DNA of 64,000 nucleotides from assembly GCA_029531795.1 (NCBI GenBank), contig JAPEIS010000007.1, positions 496,001 to 560,000 on the forward strand, read 5' to 3'. The notes below the pieces were generated by a model. The model worked only from the letters and a program-made list of their open reading frames with translations. It was not told the DNA's origin and did no database searches. This DNA comes from Sclerotinia nivalis. Taxonomy: Eukaryota > Ascomycota > Leotiomycetes > Helotiales > Sclerotiniaceae. Both the position numbers and the translations under genes were made by a program. Position 1 is the first letter of the stretch. Every line of letters starts with the position of its first letter. Positions 47,701 to 59,300 of this stretch are shown one piece after another.

Positions 47701-48660
47701 ATCATTATTGAGTTTTTTAACAAATAAGATAAACGAAGTGGAAGCAAAGGAATTCGATCGGATGAATCCTTTTACTAGGTTTTCCTTTAACCATTTTTAC
47801 AAAGCTTTTAATTCATCCCGAGATATTGAATACAAAACTCTAAACGATAGTTTAACCCCATCTTGTAATCGGATATTATGATTGTATGGGCGGTGCGGAG
47901 GTAATTTGTTAATGTTATATGGAGAAAATATATCGATTTACGAATGGAATTCAAAAGGTAGATTTTCGAGAACAAGATCTTTTTTTTTCTTCAGGATTTG
48001 GTTTATCAAATCGATACTAGCTTGGAACATTTTATAGTTTCGATGGGTGTATATCGAGCAAGTTCGGATTGAAACGTTTGTTATATCTCTTTTCTTTAGC
48101 ATTTCAAAACGAAACAATAGATAAACAGGACGGGCTTTGATAGAGATATCGAATAAGGCTCGGATACTCGATAATTGCGTAGGTGTATTACAGGATTTTC
48201 GGCAGAACTCGCTATCGAAGCGAAAAATATTGGATACGAATCCGATATAGGGATTGTACTTCTTTAGCTAGACCAATCCCAGAACAATCGGATAATGAGT
48301 TAATTCAATAATATAGATTTTCGATCTTTTCTTATAATGATTATTGATTTGCAGATTGATTAAAATATAACGATCCACTTGATTTTCGAGCAATATTTTT
48401 CTGTCGAATCCAATGATTTCGAATGGGATAGATAATTTGTATATTGGGAACTTGGTAGTTTCTATTTAACTTCGATCCGCGAAAGTATATTTTTTATATC
48501 TGTTATCCATTATAGTATAAATAGGACAGAATCGATCAAACATCGATAAAACAATAACAGACAATATTATCAAATTTACTCGATTGCTTATTTCTTTAGC
48601 AAAAGATAAACCTTGAATTGCAGCAGCAAACAAACATAGTATACACAAAGCTTTCATCTG
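44797..48660 (-). pseudogene. pol of chromovirus copy 2
   Basis: Same domain order as copy 1. The RT active-site box is intact here (YLDD, 47383-47394), with [12 protein letters not shown] upstream. The integrase zinc region is around 46000-46100, with KLLRMIHDSFVTGY visible. The chromodomain-like tail reads VLDSR, stop, then [20 protein letters not shown] at 44830-44990, ending at TAA 44797-44799. Stops at TGG or CAG-type positions break the frame throughout. Confidence 0.85.
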
Positions 48661-48749
48661 ATAACGATTTATACCAGGCAGGCTTTGTTTCCCGAACTTG
48701 AGAAGCCGGAAGAGGACAAACTATATAGTAACATAATATACAATTGAAT

Positions 48750-49740
48750 CTAATCGGAAGACAGAACAAAGGATAACAAAGCAAAACTAATAAAACTAAC
48801 TTTAACTTACACAAAACGATTATCTGAAAACGAATAATCTTTTATACAATGATCGGCAAACCTACAATGGAAGTATTCCCTTTATTCGCATTTATTAATA
48901 CATCTTTGAGAATTGAAATCCATTAGATCTCCAATAGATATAATCGTAACGGGAGCAACAAATCGAATAATAGAATTCAAGAACAGAACAGGAATACAAT
49001 TAATAGAATTCAGATTTTGAATAATAATGCAGAGTAACAGAACGATTGGGCTACGATCGGAACCGATCGATTCCATCAGATACAAACAGCGATTCTCTAA
49101 TGTTTACACGAAAACAACAAATACATCAATACTATCCGTAAGAAACTCAATAATAATAATCTGGTTCTTCAATTCACTCAATAAGGCTTATTCTAATAAA
49201 ATAACCAAAATACTATTGTCGTTAGCCATCCCGGCTTCCAATACTAATCTTTGGAACTCAATATAGAAAATATAGAACGATTGATTCCTCTGTTTCAGAT
49301 TGATCAGGAGTTTCCGGGCCTCGGCTCATTTGTTCTGATTTCCATAAGCTCTTTCCAATATTTGCAATAAATCCTCATAATCAGCAAATTTAACAAATTG
49401 TCCTTTGATATTATACAATCGAATTTGTACAGCAACAGATCCAGTTAATCTTCCAATTACATAAATCAGACAGGAATACGGAGAAATGAAATGATCAGAA
49501 TTGGTATACATTTTATTTTGTATTTGATCAACAAATCGATCAAGATCGATTTTCGTTCTATCAAACAGTACAGGATCAGATATCTTCTCATTCAATTGAG
49601 GTTTCGATAGAACAGAAACAACAATTGAAGTTGTAATAGAAATCAAAAGCAAAGAATCGATCAGATTAATAGGAATTGAAACAAACAGGATAACAAGGAC
49701 GGGATGGAGTTGAGTTAGATAGATAATCAATTTATCGTTC
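48750..49740 (-). pseudogene. gag of chromovirus copy 2
   Basis: Frame 49730-49326 keeps the gag core (KIDLDRFVDQIQNKMYTNSD). The zinc-knuckle region near 48830-48890 is badly damaged. The TAG at 48750-48752 aligns exactly with the gag stop of copy 1. Pol again follows in the -1 frame. Confidence 0.8.
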
Positions 49741-49996
49741 TTCTCTTTCCATCATATAAATATAGTTTTCTCGATTTGTAGATCGAGAATAAGCTTTTGA
49801 ATTACAGATTACAGATCGATTATTTTTGTTTCCATTCTTATATTGAATTTATAAAGGAAAGTAAAATAACAATACTAGATTACAATATCATTAACTACAA
49901 TGATAGCGAATTCTTCGGGGGAGCCAGACTGGCTAGGCGAGTACAGACAGGACGACATCGTAAAAGTATCGGCACAAATAGAAAGGAGCTACATAG

Positions 49997-50209
49997 TATT
50001 ACAAAGACAACAGACAGAATAACAGAAATCACTTTTATTGATAAAACGTAGTTTGAAGAACTACGTTTCTATAAAAAGAACAATTCCTTAAATACATTTA
50101 TATATAGCGCTAGCCCCGACCGGGGCTAGCCTACACTTATCCGAGGTCCGATTCCTATGGGTCGGAACCCGAGCGGTCTCCGTATATCATATACAGGGAC
50201 CCCGTGACA
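49997..50209 (-). repeat. 5' LTR of chromovirus copy 2
   Basis: Begins TATTACAAAG and ends CCCCGTGACA. Full hairpin at GCTAGCCCCGACCGGGGCTAGC (about 50108-50129). Confidence 0.95.
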
Positions 50210-51321
50210 CCTTGACATTTATTACATTGAAAGGAAGAAATGAAAGGATAAAATCTTTCAATTTTAACACTAATATCAGCAATATATAATCTTTTTCGAA
50301 TAACTAATTCTGCTTCCTTTTGTATAACAAATGTAATCATAATTGCTCCTTCTTGTTGATTAACTCTTTTAAAAGTATTAATAAGCCAATAAAGGGTACC
50401 CATTATAATGAACCCTGAATTGAAGGTTTTAATTTCGTTTTTAATCAAATCCATTCCTTTTGGACTAAAGAATTCCTTGATTGGGATCTTATATATAATC
50501 ACTTTGTACCATGGTTTGTCGATTTGAAGTCTTTCTGATTCGAGGATACAATTTCAGACTTCTTTTTTTTCTATAAGGAATTGTACATTGAAAGGACTAT
50601 TAATAGTTAGAATGATATTGTTACTTCTAATTATAGTAATAGCCGAAATAACTGATCCATTGATGCCAACCTTTTTGAAGACTTCGTTGATCTTGTTTCT
50701 TGTATATAATAATATAAAAGAATTAAATTAATAAAAAAGTGGATTGATAAAGATTAATCGTTTACTAGGAACATCATTCTTTTGCTCTACAGGCTTTTGT
50801 TTTGTAGAATTCCTTTTGGAAACTATTTTCCATTCCCCTATTGATTTGATAATAGTAGCATAGCTTGCTTTATCAATTGGTGAAGTGTTTATTGAAGGAA
50901 TAATTGATTGATTGGGAAAATTGAAAAGATAATTGGTTTGATTTTTAATTCTTTTGGTAGCCTTTTCGAGATAGGAGATTTGTGATATGATAATATTCGA
51001 AGTTCTTATCAATTTTCCTTTTTCGAAATATTCACAGAATATTTCGATTAGATCTAGGATTTTCGATTGTTCTTCGATTTCCTTTTCCAAAGAAACAATT
51101 AAAATAAAAAGATCTTTAGTTTTTTGGATAGCTTCTTTTGGTTTTATAGAATTAGATCCTGATTGACTAAATTGCCTGATTCCGGAATTGATTGATTGTT
51201 GACGATGTTTGTTATTGATTTTAAAAGGAATCGATCTATCAGGGGATCGGAATGGATCATCTGAATTGAGAATATCCAATTGATTTTGCGAATTGAAAGA
51301 TTGGGCTGGGGTAGGACTCAA
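50210..51321 (-). pseudogene. LINE ORF1 (gag-like RNA-binding protein), truncated
   Basis: From MSPTPAQSFNSQNQLDILNS at 51321, the frame has a Ser/Gln-rich head, a coiled coil (LIVSLEKEIEEQSKILDLIE), then a stop at 50728. After a frame/stop break, 50700-50210 continues with PWYKVIIYKIPIKEFF and the CNKCQG knuckle start. This matches the usual ORF1 layout of fungal LINEs (coiled coil, RRM-like middle, CCHC knuckles). Stops and lost Cys make it non-functional. Confidence 0.65.
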
Positions 51322-51600
51322 GAGATTGGGTAATCTTTATATTGTAAAGGGGTTTCTGAATAGAAGAATTGGATCAATAATGAAGGAGTTGGATATTAAA
51401 GAATCTAGTATCATTATTACTTGTAAGAAAATAAATTTAAAAGATGATCCAAAGGATTCTTTTATTGGAGAATCTATTATTGGACTTGATAAATCTATCA
51501 AAACCTTATACATTCAAATAAGGAGAAAAGTTGAGGGAAGTTGGAAAGAGTTTTTATGTGAATTTTTATATAAGTTTCGTATTTTGAGTGACGACGACAA
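50210..51600 (-). mobile_element. LINE 5' part (ORF1 region), separated from the 3' part by chromovirus copy 2
   Basis: The reverse strand carries the gag-like ORF1 and probably the 5' untranslated region to about 51600. The ORF breaks off at the chromovirus boundary inside a Cys-rich zinc-knuckle start (FQCNKCQG). The continuation expected on the far side of the chromovirus, more knuckles and the start of ORF2, is missing at 44571. The right-hand limit is estimated. Confidence 0.7.
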
Positions 51601-54333
51601 TATCACAACAACTATTGAGCCGATTCACTTGGGAACAATTGGAATGAATTTTGGGAGTATTTCTTTATTAAATAAAGGGAAGAACTGGTTGTATTTCGAA
51701 GAAATTTTGTTCTTCGAAATTTGTTATATATGGAATGTGCGTTTATACCATAGTGTTCATATGAATATATCCATCTTCAATATCTAAGGTATCTCAATAA
51801 CCTCAATGAAACTCAAGTCCCTCATTCCGCTTCATTCATCGCATTTGATTTATCATACATATATCTTTATCGAGTTTATACTATACGTTGCTATATCTTG
51901 AGTTTAAAATACAATTCCTGAAGAAAAACAAATAATTAAGTACCTCTTAACTTCAAAAATACACTATACTAGTAGACTTACAGGAATATCCAAAAACACC
52001 AAGTATATCCAGAGCAGAGTGAAAACTCTCAATCTCAAGTTTCGTGGATTAATTCATGAATTTTGAGATATGCAACAATACAATTTGGTTGGGGTGTTGG
52101 GTCAGGTGGTGGTCAGGTGGATGGCGCTTTTTTATTTGTTGTCTACAAATGAGAGTTTGAGGGTTGGGGATTTGGGGATTGGGAAATTGAGGGTTTGAGG
52201 AATGCAAACCTTGGATATGGTTCAGGGCGCTTTTTGGTGTTTTGGAGGGGAATGGGGATGGGAATACAGAATGGAGGAGAGAGGATAAAAAAAGAAATAA
52301 GAATAGGGATAGGGCTAGGAATAAGGGAGGGGATGGGAAGAAGAAGGAGGAAGAGGAGAGTAATGAATGAATGGATGTGCCTCGTGCATGAAAAGTTCCG
52401 AGATCTTTTTGGTTTTGTTATCAGGATTTCAAGCTGTGGAGAGAGGCTTGTTGTATGGTGTTTTGTTTGTTTGGGGGTTGATGGATGGAAGGATCGATAG
52501 GCAGTAGATAGATGGGTATTGGTGATATGTATTATATGAGGAGCTGCGGAGTGTTAGAGGATTGAGTGGATTGATGAGGAGTGGGAGGAATGCGATATAT
52601 ATAGCCTTAATATTCGCTGAAATACTTTTTGGATAAGTACTTAGGCAGGTGATAAGGTAAACAGGAATAAAGTTTATTATGCATCTATATATTTATATAT
52701 CTGTAGGACTAATTACAACCCAGAAAGCTTTGAGCAGAAGGTAGAATCAGGGTTTGATGCTTGATGAGGAACGGGGTGGATGATTTGTGGTATATAGTAT
52801 TAGGAGATTTGGGGTAACTACTTGATAGATCTCACATTGAATTTTGAGCGAGATTTAATGATTGGGTTGAGCTGGACTAGTGAAGATGAAGAGGTGGGAT
52901 GATAGTGAGAGTGTTTTAATATTTCTACATAAGGCTAAATTGAGGGATCTTGAGAATAGTATAATAATACCTATGAAACATGAAAAGGGACTCTAGCTTC
53001 CAAATACACATCTAGAGTAATGTAGATGAAGTAGCAGCAGATGTCTATCGAGGTCCTTTTACCTAGCTAGATTCATATAGAGGATGAGTAATGCGTGATG
53101 ACCCTGACCGACCTGAGTGACGGAGATGCAATCCCATAGTCTTCAAATACATTTCCAATGTAGTGCATTCCATATTCCTCAAAGGGATACCATTTTTGTA
53201 ACGTACAGCTTTTCATTCTATCTCGGCTATTCTAGCAGTATATTCCGGGATCATTCTTAGAAGGCAGATATGATGAATATTAATATATCGATCAAGGTTC
53301 TCATACTACTCGAGTAGGTAGTAAAAGGAATCTATTTCTATGATACGAAGTTCTTTTTGCCTCAACAAGGATTATCTCCCCAAATTATGCAGCAGACGAC
53401 ACCGCATTACTACCCGCAAAGATTGTAGATATGATTTACCACATACCATACAAGCCCAGTTCATAAAGCCATCCCGATTCTTTCGACTAGTTGAACGTGA
53501 CTTGATGGTATATATGATTGACTCTCTTACTGGTAGCAGCTAAAATACGGCTTTGGCGACAAAGACTTACAAAAGATGTGTGTATTTTTGAACAAAAATG
53601 GATAATTCAGCTAACATGTTCGATAAACCAGTAGCTTTGAATTCCTCGTGAAGAATTCGAGAGTCGGATGAAGATAAAGTGGTAAAGAGGTATGGATATA
53701 TCACTGTGGAAACGTTGCACTTCAATTCAAGATCCGGATTTCATGGTACCCTAGGCTCATAGAAAAGTTCGGAGGAGGTTCTATTGTCGGATTAACACTG
53801 CATAAATATCATCCAGGATCACGATCCTACAGTACCTGGAGGTCACACTACATGCTATCCCGTTCCTCGATAATTCTGTTGATTGTAAGCTTGAAGCTGT
53901 ATCGATGCTTGGAATACACGTTATGGGACTGAGCACTTGCCCTTTTATCCTTGAGGGCTTGTTTGCAACTCGACCATAAACTTCCATCACATACAAGATT
54001 GAGCTTTTGAATACTAAGTCTCCATTCAGATGCTTGGCAGATAATAATCTACATATTGCTCTTCACAAGAACGAAACACGGTATCCAAAACTTTCAAGGT
54101 TTCTATTCTGTGAGACTATCCCTTATATTCAAACAAAATTATCCAAATATATCGCCATGGTTTCAACCTCTACTATGCTTGTATTGATTCCCAAATACGC
54201 CATATTTCCAATGATTCTCCAATATCTCCGCAGCTTCCGAAAACTCCTTTTCGTAACCTCTATTATGAATCGAAAAATTCGCTATTAACATTCGTCCAAC
54301 ATGGCCATACACAACTCCTGCAACTTTGACCCC
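51601..54333. other. Intergenic region without a supported gene
   Basis: G-rich low-complexity sequence lies at 52090-52350. One copy of the GAGATATGCAACAA motif is at 52065-52078. Short frames at 53340 and 54007 (both +) are not convincing. 54007-54288 has a protein-like composition but I recognise no family. Confidence 0.5.
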
Positions 54334-54873
54334 TCAAACCTCCTCAAACTTCATCGGTCTCTTTCCACTCGCTTCAGCAATCTTCTTAACCTCCTCTTCC
54401 TCCGTCCGATCAATAATCTCTTTAATATCAATTTCCTTTCCCGTCCTCCCCTCCTTACTCTCTCCCTGTCTCTGAGCACTCTTCCTCTGCCTTATCTTCT
54501 CCCTCTCAATCTTATCCTCCCAAGGATTCTTCTCCCCAAAATCCTTAATATAAGGATTCTGACCACTATACCCCGTAACGATCGCCCGCTTCACATCCGG
54601 CAAATTAAATAACGATTCCCACGCTTCCCGCACAAGTTTATATTCATGCAATTCGTAATCTTTTATACATTCTTTGTCATCTGGTGTCCAGAATATGATG
54701 CGAAGGGTTCCTGGTTGATGGAATTTGCGGACCTCACCCGTCCAGGAGGTTTTTAATGTTTCTTTGAGGCTGGTGAGACACGATCCTAGGTAGGTTTGTT
54801 GCATTTCGGGATTGGAATCGAAGAAGATTATCGGACTACCGAAATTGAGGTTGGGGACTTGAGAGTTCGTCAT
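54334..54873 (-). CDS. Hypothetical protein, 179 residues
   Basis: A single uninterrupted reverse-strand frame with a start in a good context (after the GGGTGTTGAGTGAGG-like 5' flank). It begins MTNSQVPNLNFGSPIIFFDS and continues with a predicted alpha/beta region (ETLKTSWTGEVRKFHQPGTL, IIFWTPDDKECIKDYELHEY). The region VREAWESLFNLPDVKRAIVT is followed by a Lys/Glu/Arg-rich helical tail (IEREKIRQRKSAQRQGESKE), and the protein ends RPMKFEEV. The compact first half looks like a folded domain and the tail like a basic, disordered extension. No family is recognised; its base composition is less AT-rich than its surroundings. Confidence 0.55.
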   Translation of the reverse strand: MTNSQVPNLNFGSPIIFFDSNPEMQQTYLGSCLTSLKETLKTSWTGEVRKFHQPGTLRIIFWTPDDKECIKDYELHEYKLVREAWESLFNLPDVKRAIVTGYSGQNPYIKDFGEKNPWEDKIEREKIRQRKSAQRQGESKEGRTGKEIDIKEIIDRTEEEEVKKIAEASGKRPMKFEEV

Positions 54874-55535
54874 TTTGGGTGTTGAGTGAGGGTTGGAATT
54901 TTTTGGGTTGTGAGGTGCGGAATGAGGAGAAAGCGGTGATGTGTATGAGGCTTTTTTTGAAGTTCACTTAAAAATGATCTCACGAAAAGGTGGCTATGTA
55001 AGCCGAGGCCCTGTAGGAACAGATAAGATAAAATGCTATTATTATGTAATCAGTAAAACTCCGATATTTATCCAGAAACTCGACAACTCTCAACATCAAC
55101 TCTTTTTCTTAGATATGCAACAAATATCTTCTATCACGTGGTTATCATATGTCATGAATATAATTGGCTGAATCATCGCTGATGAGAATCTCGACCAAAA
55201 CTTGGTGGAACAAGTTTTGCACTAATTTCGTTTCACTGGTTCATGTACTTCTACCTTCTCACTCACAAAGGTTTAACAACATAATGATACTCCGCGTGGT
55301 GATTATTGATTGGTGATATTTGCAAAGTTGCGGATTATACTGGATGGTTCTATGGTTTGTTTGGTTGATTGGTTGATGCTTGATTGTTTATTGGCTAAAA
55401 TGGGACAGCCGGTATATGAGTGCATTATGCGCTCCTGCATATTTGAGATGAGCAGCAAAAGTTTGGTGCTCTCTACATGCAGGATTGGCAATTGATTGGA
55501 AGTTTGAGTAGTGAAGTGCCGTGGAGAAATACGAT

Positions 55536-55805
55536 TCACACATAAGTTGTTGTTGTATCGTCTGTCGATGGATGTAGCATGATATTCGCAGGTCGAAAGA
55601 GAAATGTTCTCATGTCTTTCCTCGTTAATTCTTCTGGCAGATCACTGTCGATTTGCGATACCATATCTAAGTAGCTGTATTTGCCCACCTGAAAACCTAG
55701 GTCTCCGAAAAGTTTCATCGGATAAGTGTAGAAATTCTCTGTCAAGCCATCAATGTGGATCATGATATCGTTGAATAACATTTCCCATGACAAGTTGGAG
55801 ATCAC
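55536..55805 (-). CDS. Doubtful small ORF, 89 residues
   Basis: A reverse-strand frame with protein-like composition (ENFYTYPMKLFGDLGFQVGK, then LPEELTRKDMRTFLFRPANI). No domain is recognised. It overlaps no better frame and may be an exon or a remnant of a decayed gene. Confidence 0.25.
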   Translation of the reverse strand: MISNLSWEMLFNDIMIHIDGLTENFYTYPMKLFGDLGFQVGKYSYLDMVSQIDSDLPEELTRKDMRTFLFRPANIMLHPSTDDTTTTYV

Positions 55806-56120
55806 ATCGAGAGTAGTTCAAGCGCATATTATGCTGGAGGAGCATTGCTATTCCGTGATATCTGCATCCGTCTATGGTTACACACTTATTATTCGGTTTC
55901 TTTTTTACGTCCAACAGATTGAGTCTGTAATGAAACAAAACACGATTAAGCCTAAACTCACTCCTTTCATCTAATCCTTAAGTAAAATAAAGCCATCAGC
56001 CTTTCTTCTATCCCATCACCAATAGATCAACCGGAAATTCCTCATAACAATTGCTTCACACCGCGCTGCACATTTCGTCACTGATCCCAAAGTCAATTCA
56101 ACTGATCATGAGTTACTTTG

Positions 56121-56372
56121 ATGGCCTCGACTTTTCGCACAAAAGACCGGCTCAAGATGAATGATGTGTTGCGGGGAGTAATTGGAGAAAAAGGTGGAAG
56201 AGAGATTTTAGAGGAGGTTGTGGAAGTGGATTTAGGGAAAATCGAAGGTGGTGGTCGGTTGAGGGATTCTGAAGTGAAAAGAATCGAAGTTTGGGAAGGA
56301 TGGGGGATTGTTGTTTCAAAGTGGCAATGGTCTAGCGGTAGAGCTTTTGGGGAGTATGAGCCTGCTGTATGA
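56121..56372 (+). CDS. Doubtful small ORF or first exon, 83 residues
   Basis: From ATG 56121 the frame reads MASTFRTKDRLKMNDVLRGV and continues with a Glu/Gly-rich stretch (EKGGREILEEVVEVDLGKIE), ending GEYEPAV before TGA. A donor-like GTATGA covers the last codon (GCT/GTATGAG), so a second exon is possible, though none could be fixed. No family is recognised. The local GC content is higher than in the neighbouring spacer. Confidence 0.3.
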   Translation: MASTFRTKDRLKMNDVLRGVIGEKGGREILEEVVEVDLGKIEGGGRLRDSEVKRIEVWEGWGIVVSKWQWSSGRAFGEYEPAV

Positions 56373-59300
56373 GATCTTTATAGTCTCAATAATCAGACTA
56401 CTTGAGGTTGCAAGTTCCAAGCTGAGATTTGTATCTAGGATTTATTTTTGCTGTAGAATGTTGAAAGATATCGTCAACATCACAAGTGTTGAATTCGCTC
56501 TTGTCTCCAGATATAGGAGCAAGATGATTAGAAAGAAAGCGGGTAAAAGAGGTAAATTTCTCGAATCTATCTCCAATCGGCCCGCATGCTCCCCATGGCC
56601 CTTTCAAAAACAAAAAGTCAGCTTAAGAAAAGCATCGTATTTCAGATGTGCAACAAGTCATGCAATACGTGCTTGACTTCACATGTATTGGGCGATGATG
56701 TAAAGGCTAGGCCGGTCTTCTATATGCGGGTGATACTCACGAGAAGATCACGATTGGACAGTTTATAAAGGTATATAGTACAAAAGCACCTGTGCGGTGC
56801 AGAAGATATGCAGCAATATACGAAAAGCCCTTTATTACACACACGGAATGAAGATTATTGGCTGAGGATGTCCATGAAGTTCTTACGGACAGGAAATGAA
56901 GAGGTGAATAATTTGATTGCTCAAATGGAGCTCAATTTGAGATATGCAACAAAATATGTAAGTGATGATTTTAGATCACATGGAAAGAGGATTATTGGGG
57001 GATGGGGGCTTGGCTTTCCAGGGGCTCTATCACAGCGTGCAAACGATCAGGAACCAGAGAGGAATATACACGGAATATCATTCCTATTGGAAAGGACAAA
57101 ACTCCGCGGATGGTATTGGTAGATTCTAAAGGTGTGTAGTACAAAAAACATGTTGTGCAAATTTTCCTCATTGATAGATATGCAACATATCTGTAGAAAA
57201 TGATTTTGTATCACGTGGAGGAGTGGGTCCGGAAGCGGAAGTGAGCTGGAGTCCGTATATGCAATCTGCAGCTATAGAAAAGAAATACAATTTCCTATTC
57301 ATCAGATATACAATATAGAAAATTCGATGACGGGATTCCTATAAAAACAGTTATGCAACAAATTCCTCTCTACGATCCAAAAGATTAATCATTGAATATA
57401 AAGAATATACAAATTGTTTACCAGGCAATTTAGACTTTAAAATTCGCAGCCTCCAGGAAAAGAAAATGCATATACCCACCTCCAGACAAGCAAGCAACAA
57501 ACCCCTCTCTATTACACAAAGAACGACAATTGAATACCAAATCGAAATGAAAAAGGGATTGTGAATTTCTACTTTCGTTAGATATGCAACAATTTTCATC
57601 TTCGATATTTGATATCACATGGAATGATTATTATTGGTGGATGAGGAGAAGTGATTTATATATGTGTTACTTCATTTCCCGGAGAGAAACGCTGCGCCGC
57701 TATAGTGCGTTTTATGATATAATTCCTACATGTAGATAAGCAACAAAAGGTAGATTTCTCGGTATAGAGTATAGAGTATATTACACCACGTGAAATTTGC
57801 CAAGTAAAAACATTACCTTGGAATATGTCGCATGGGACAGCTCGTTATTGGTGATGTAAGACTTACAACCTACGGCTTACCGAGCGAGTTCGTGATAATA
57901 TATAGACAAATACTTTTCTATTACATGAAGTGATGTCATTCGTTCCAATGTGTCGGGAATGAGAGAGTTAATATACAATTTCTAAGTTATCTTTTCGCCT
58001 TATAATACCTTTAGAAACTCGTAATATTTTTCCTATTATATTACGTTACATTTATCACATCCATTATACGCAATACAACTCTCCTCCTCTCCTTTCCTCA
58101 CCACCCCACCGTCCTCCCTCTCCTCTTCTCCTCTCATCCTCTCCTCCCACTTCCCCATCCCCCCATTTCCATTCCCTCTCCTCTCCTCCTCTCCCCCCAT
58201 CTCTCATCCCCATCCATCCTCCCATCTCTCATCCACAAACTCCATATCCACCAACCCACCAACCCACAAAAACCCCCCAAATGTTGCACATCTCAAAAAA
58301 TAAGAGGGTGTGAAGCCAAATAGCGGTGTGAAGTAAAAAATCCCCCCCAAACCCTACAACAATCTATAAAAAGCAGTAAAAAGCATTATTTTTCCCAAAG
58401 CGTTGTGAAAAAAAATTTAGTCGAGAGGATTTTCGCGTGGTGGCCTGTATACGTGGCAGATGTGATGTAAGGGTGTGCAGGTGGGTGCGGGTGGAAGGGA
58501 AGTTGTATGTACGAGGTTGCAGAGTACATACGTGATGGTTGTGTGTAAGCGAGGATTTTTGGGCTGGCTGATGCTGAGCGGTTATTGTTGTTTACGGACT
58601 GGTCCACCCCCGCTGTTGAGGTTCCGCTCCTATTTTTGTGATGTTTATTTATGAAGATGGGTTTTTTGTATCTATGGTTTTATATATATTATAGTTTTTA
58701 ATTAAGGATTGTAAGTTCAAGGATAAGGTCAATCAATTATGGCATCAAGATGTACATACACGTCTGCTTGGTGATTAATCACGTGCCTACGAAAATCAAA
58801 TCCTGACTCCTTACTGAATCATGAGGGGGCGCCTTATTCACTGTTCCCACACGATCATTTCCTGTCAGAGACCCAATTCCATACAATCAAATCGATATGA
58901 TCAAGTCATTCGAGACGTGCAATAAAAACGAAAGGAAAAAAAAAGGAGCTAAATCACTGGGGCGTGACGCCGCAGAGAATTATCTTGAGGCGGAAAAAGA
59001 AGTAGATAAATTCCATTTGTTTTTATTTAGATATGAAAGAGCTAAATCGCCAGATATAGTGATGGCTTAGATAGCATCACTTACATATTTCATGTGAGGA
59101 TCACGTGGTAGAATGAAGAATGAGGAAAGCTGTGCATGTGTCGCAAATCTAGAGGAGTATATATATCTATTTAGATAGGCAACAAAACAATACAATTTTC
59201 AGTGCTAGATCACGTAGCATGAGTTGATCATCCAGATACATCGGCACAATGATGGAATCGGACTAGATCATCTTACTAAACTCACCGGGCAATAGAAATC

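Larger units (their letters stand above)
44572..50209 (-). mobile_element. Complete Ty3/gypsy chromovirus, copy 2, 5,638 bp, inserted in the LINE
   Basis: LTRs of 213 bp (44572-44784 and 49997-50209) flank an internal region collinear with copy 1 at a constant offset of 17,099 bp. The two elements therefore differ by substitutions only (or by balanced indels). The polypurine tract AAAAAGGAGAG abuts the 3' LTR on the reverse strand. The flanking five bases differ (TATAT left, CCTTG right), so there is no target duplication, unlike copy 1. The decay direction partly differs from copy 1. Confidence 0.95.

Noticed and set aside
51293..51787. A 164-codon + frame
   Set aside because: It overlaps the antisense of LINE ORF1 and the LINE 5' region; no independent protein signature.
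55107..57746. CRISPR-like array reading of the GATATGCAACAA repeats
   Set aside because: Spacing is irregular, repeats are short and variable, and the genome is eukaryotic.
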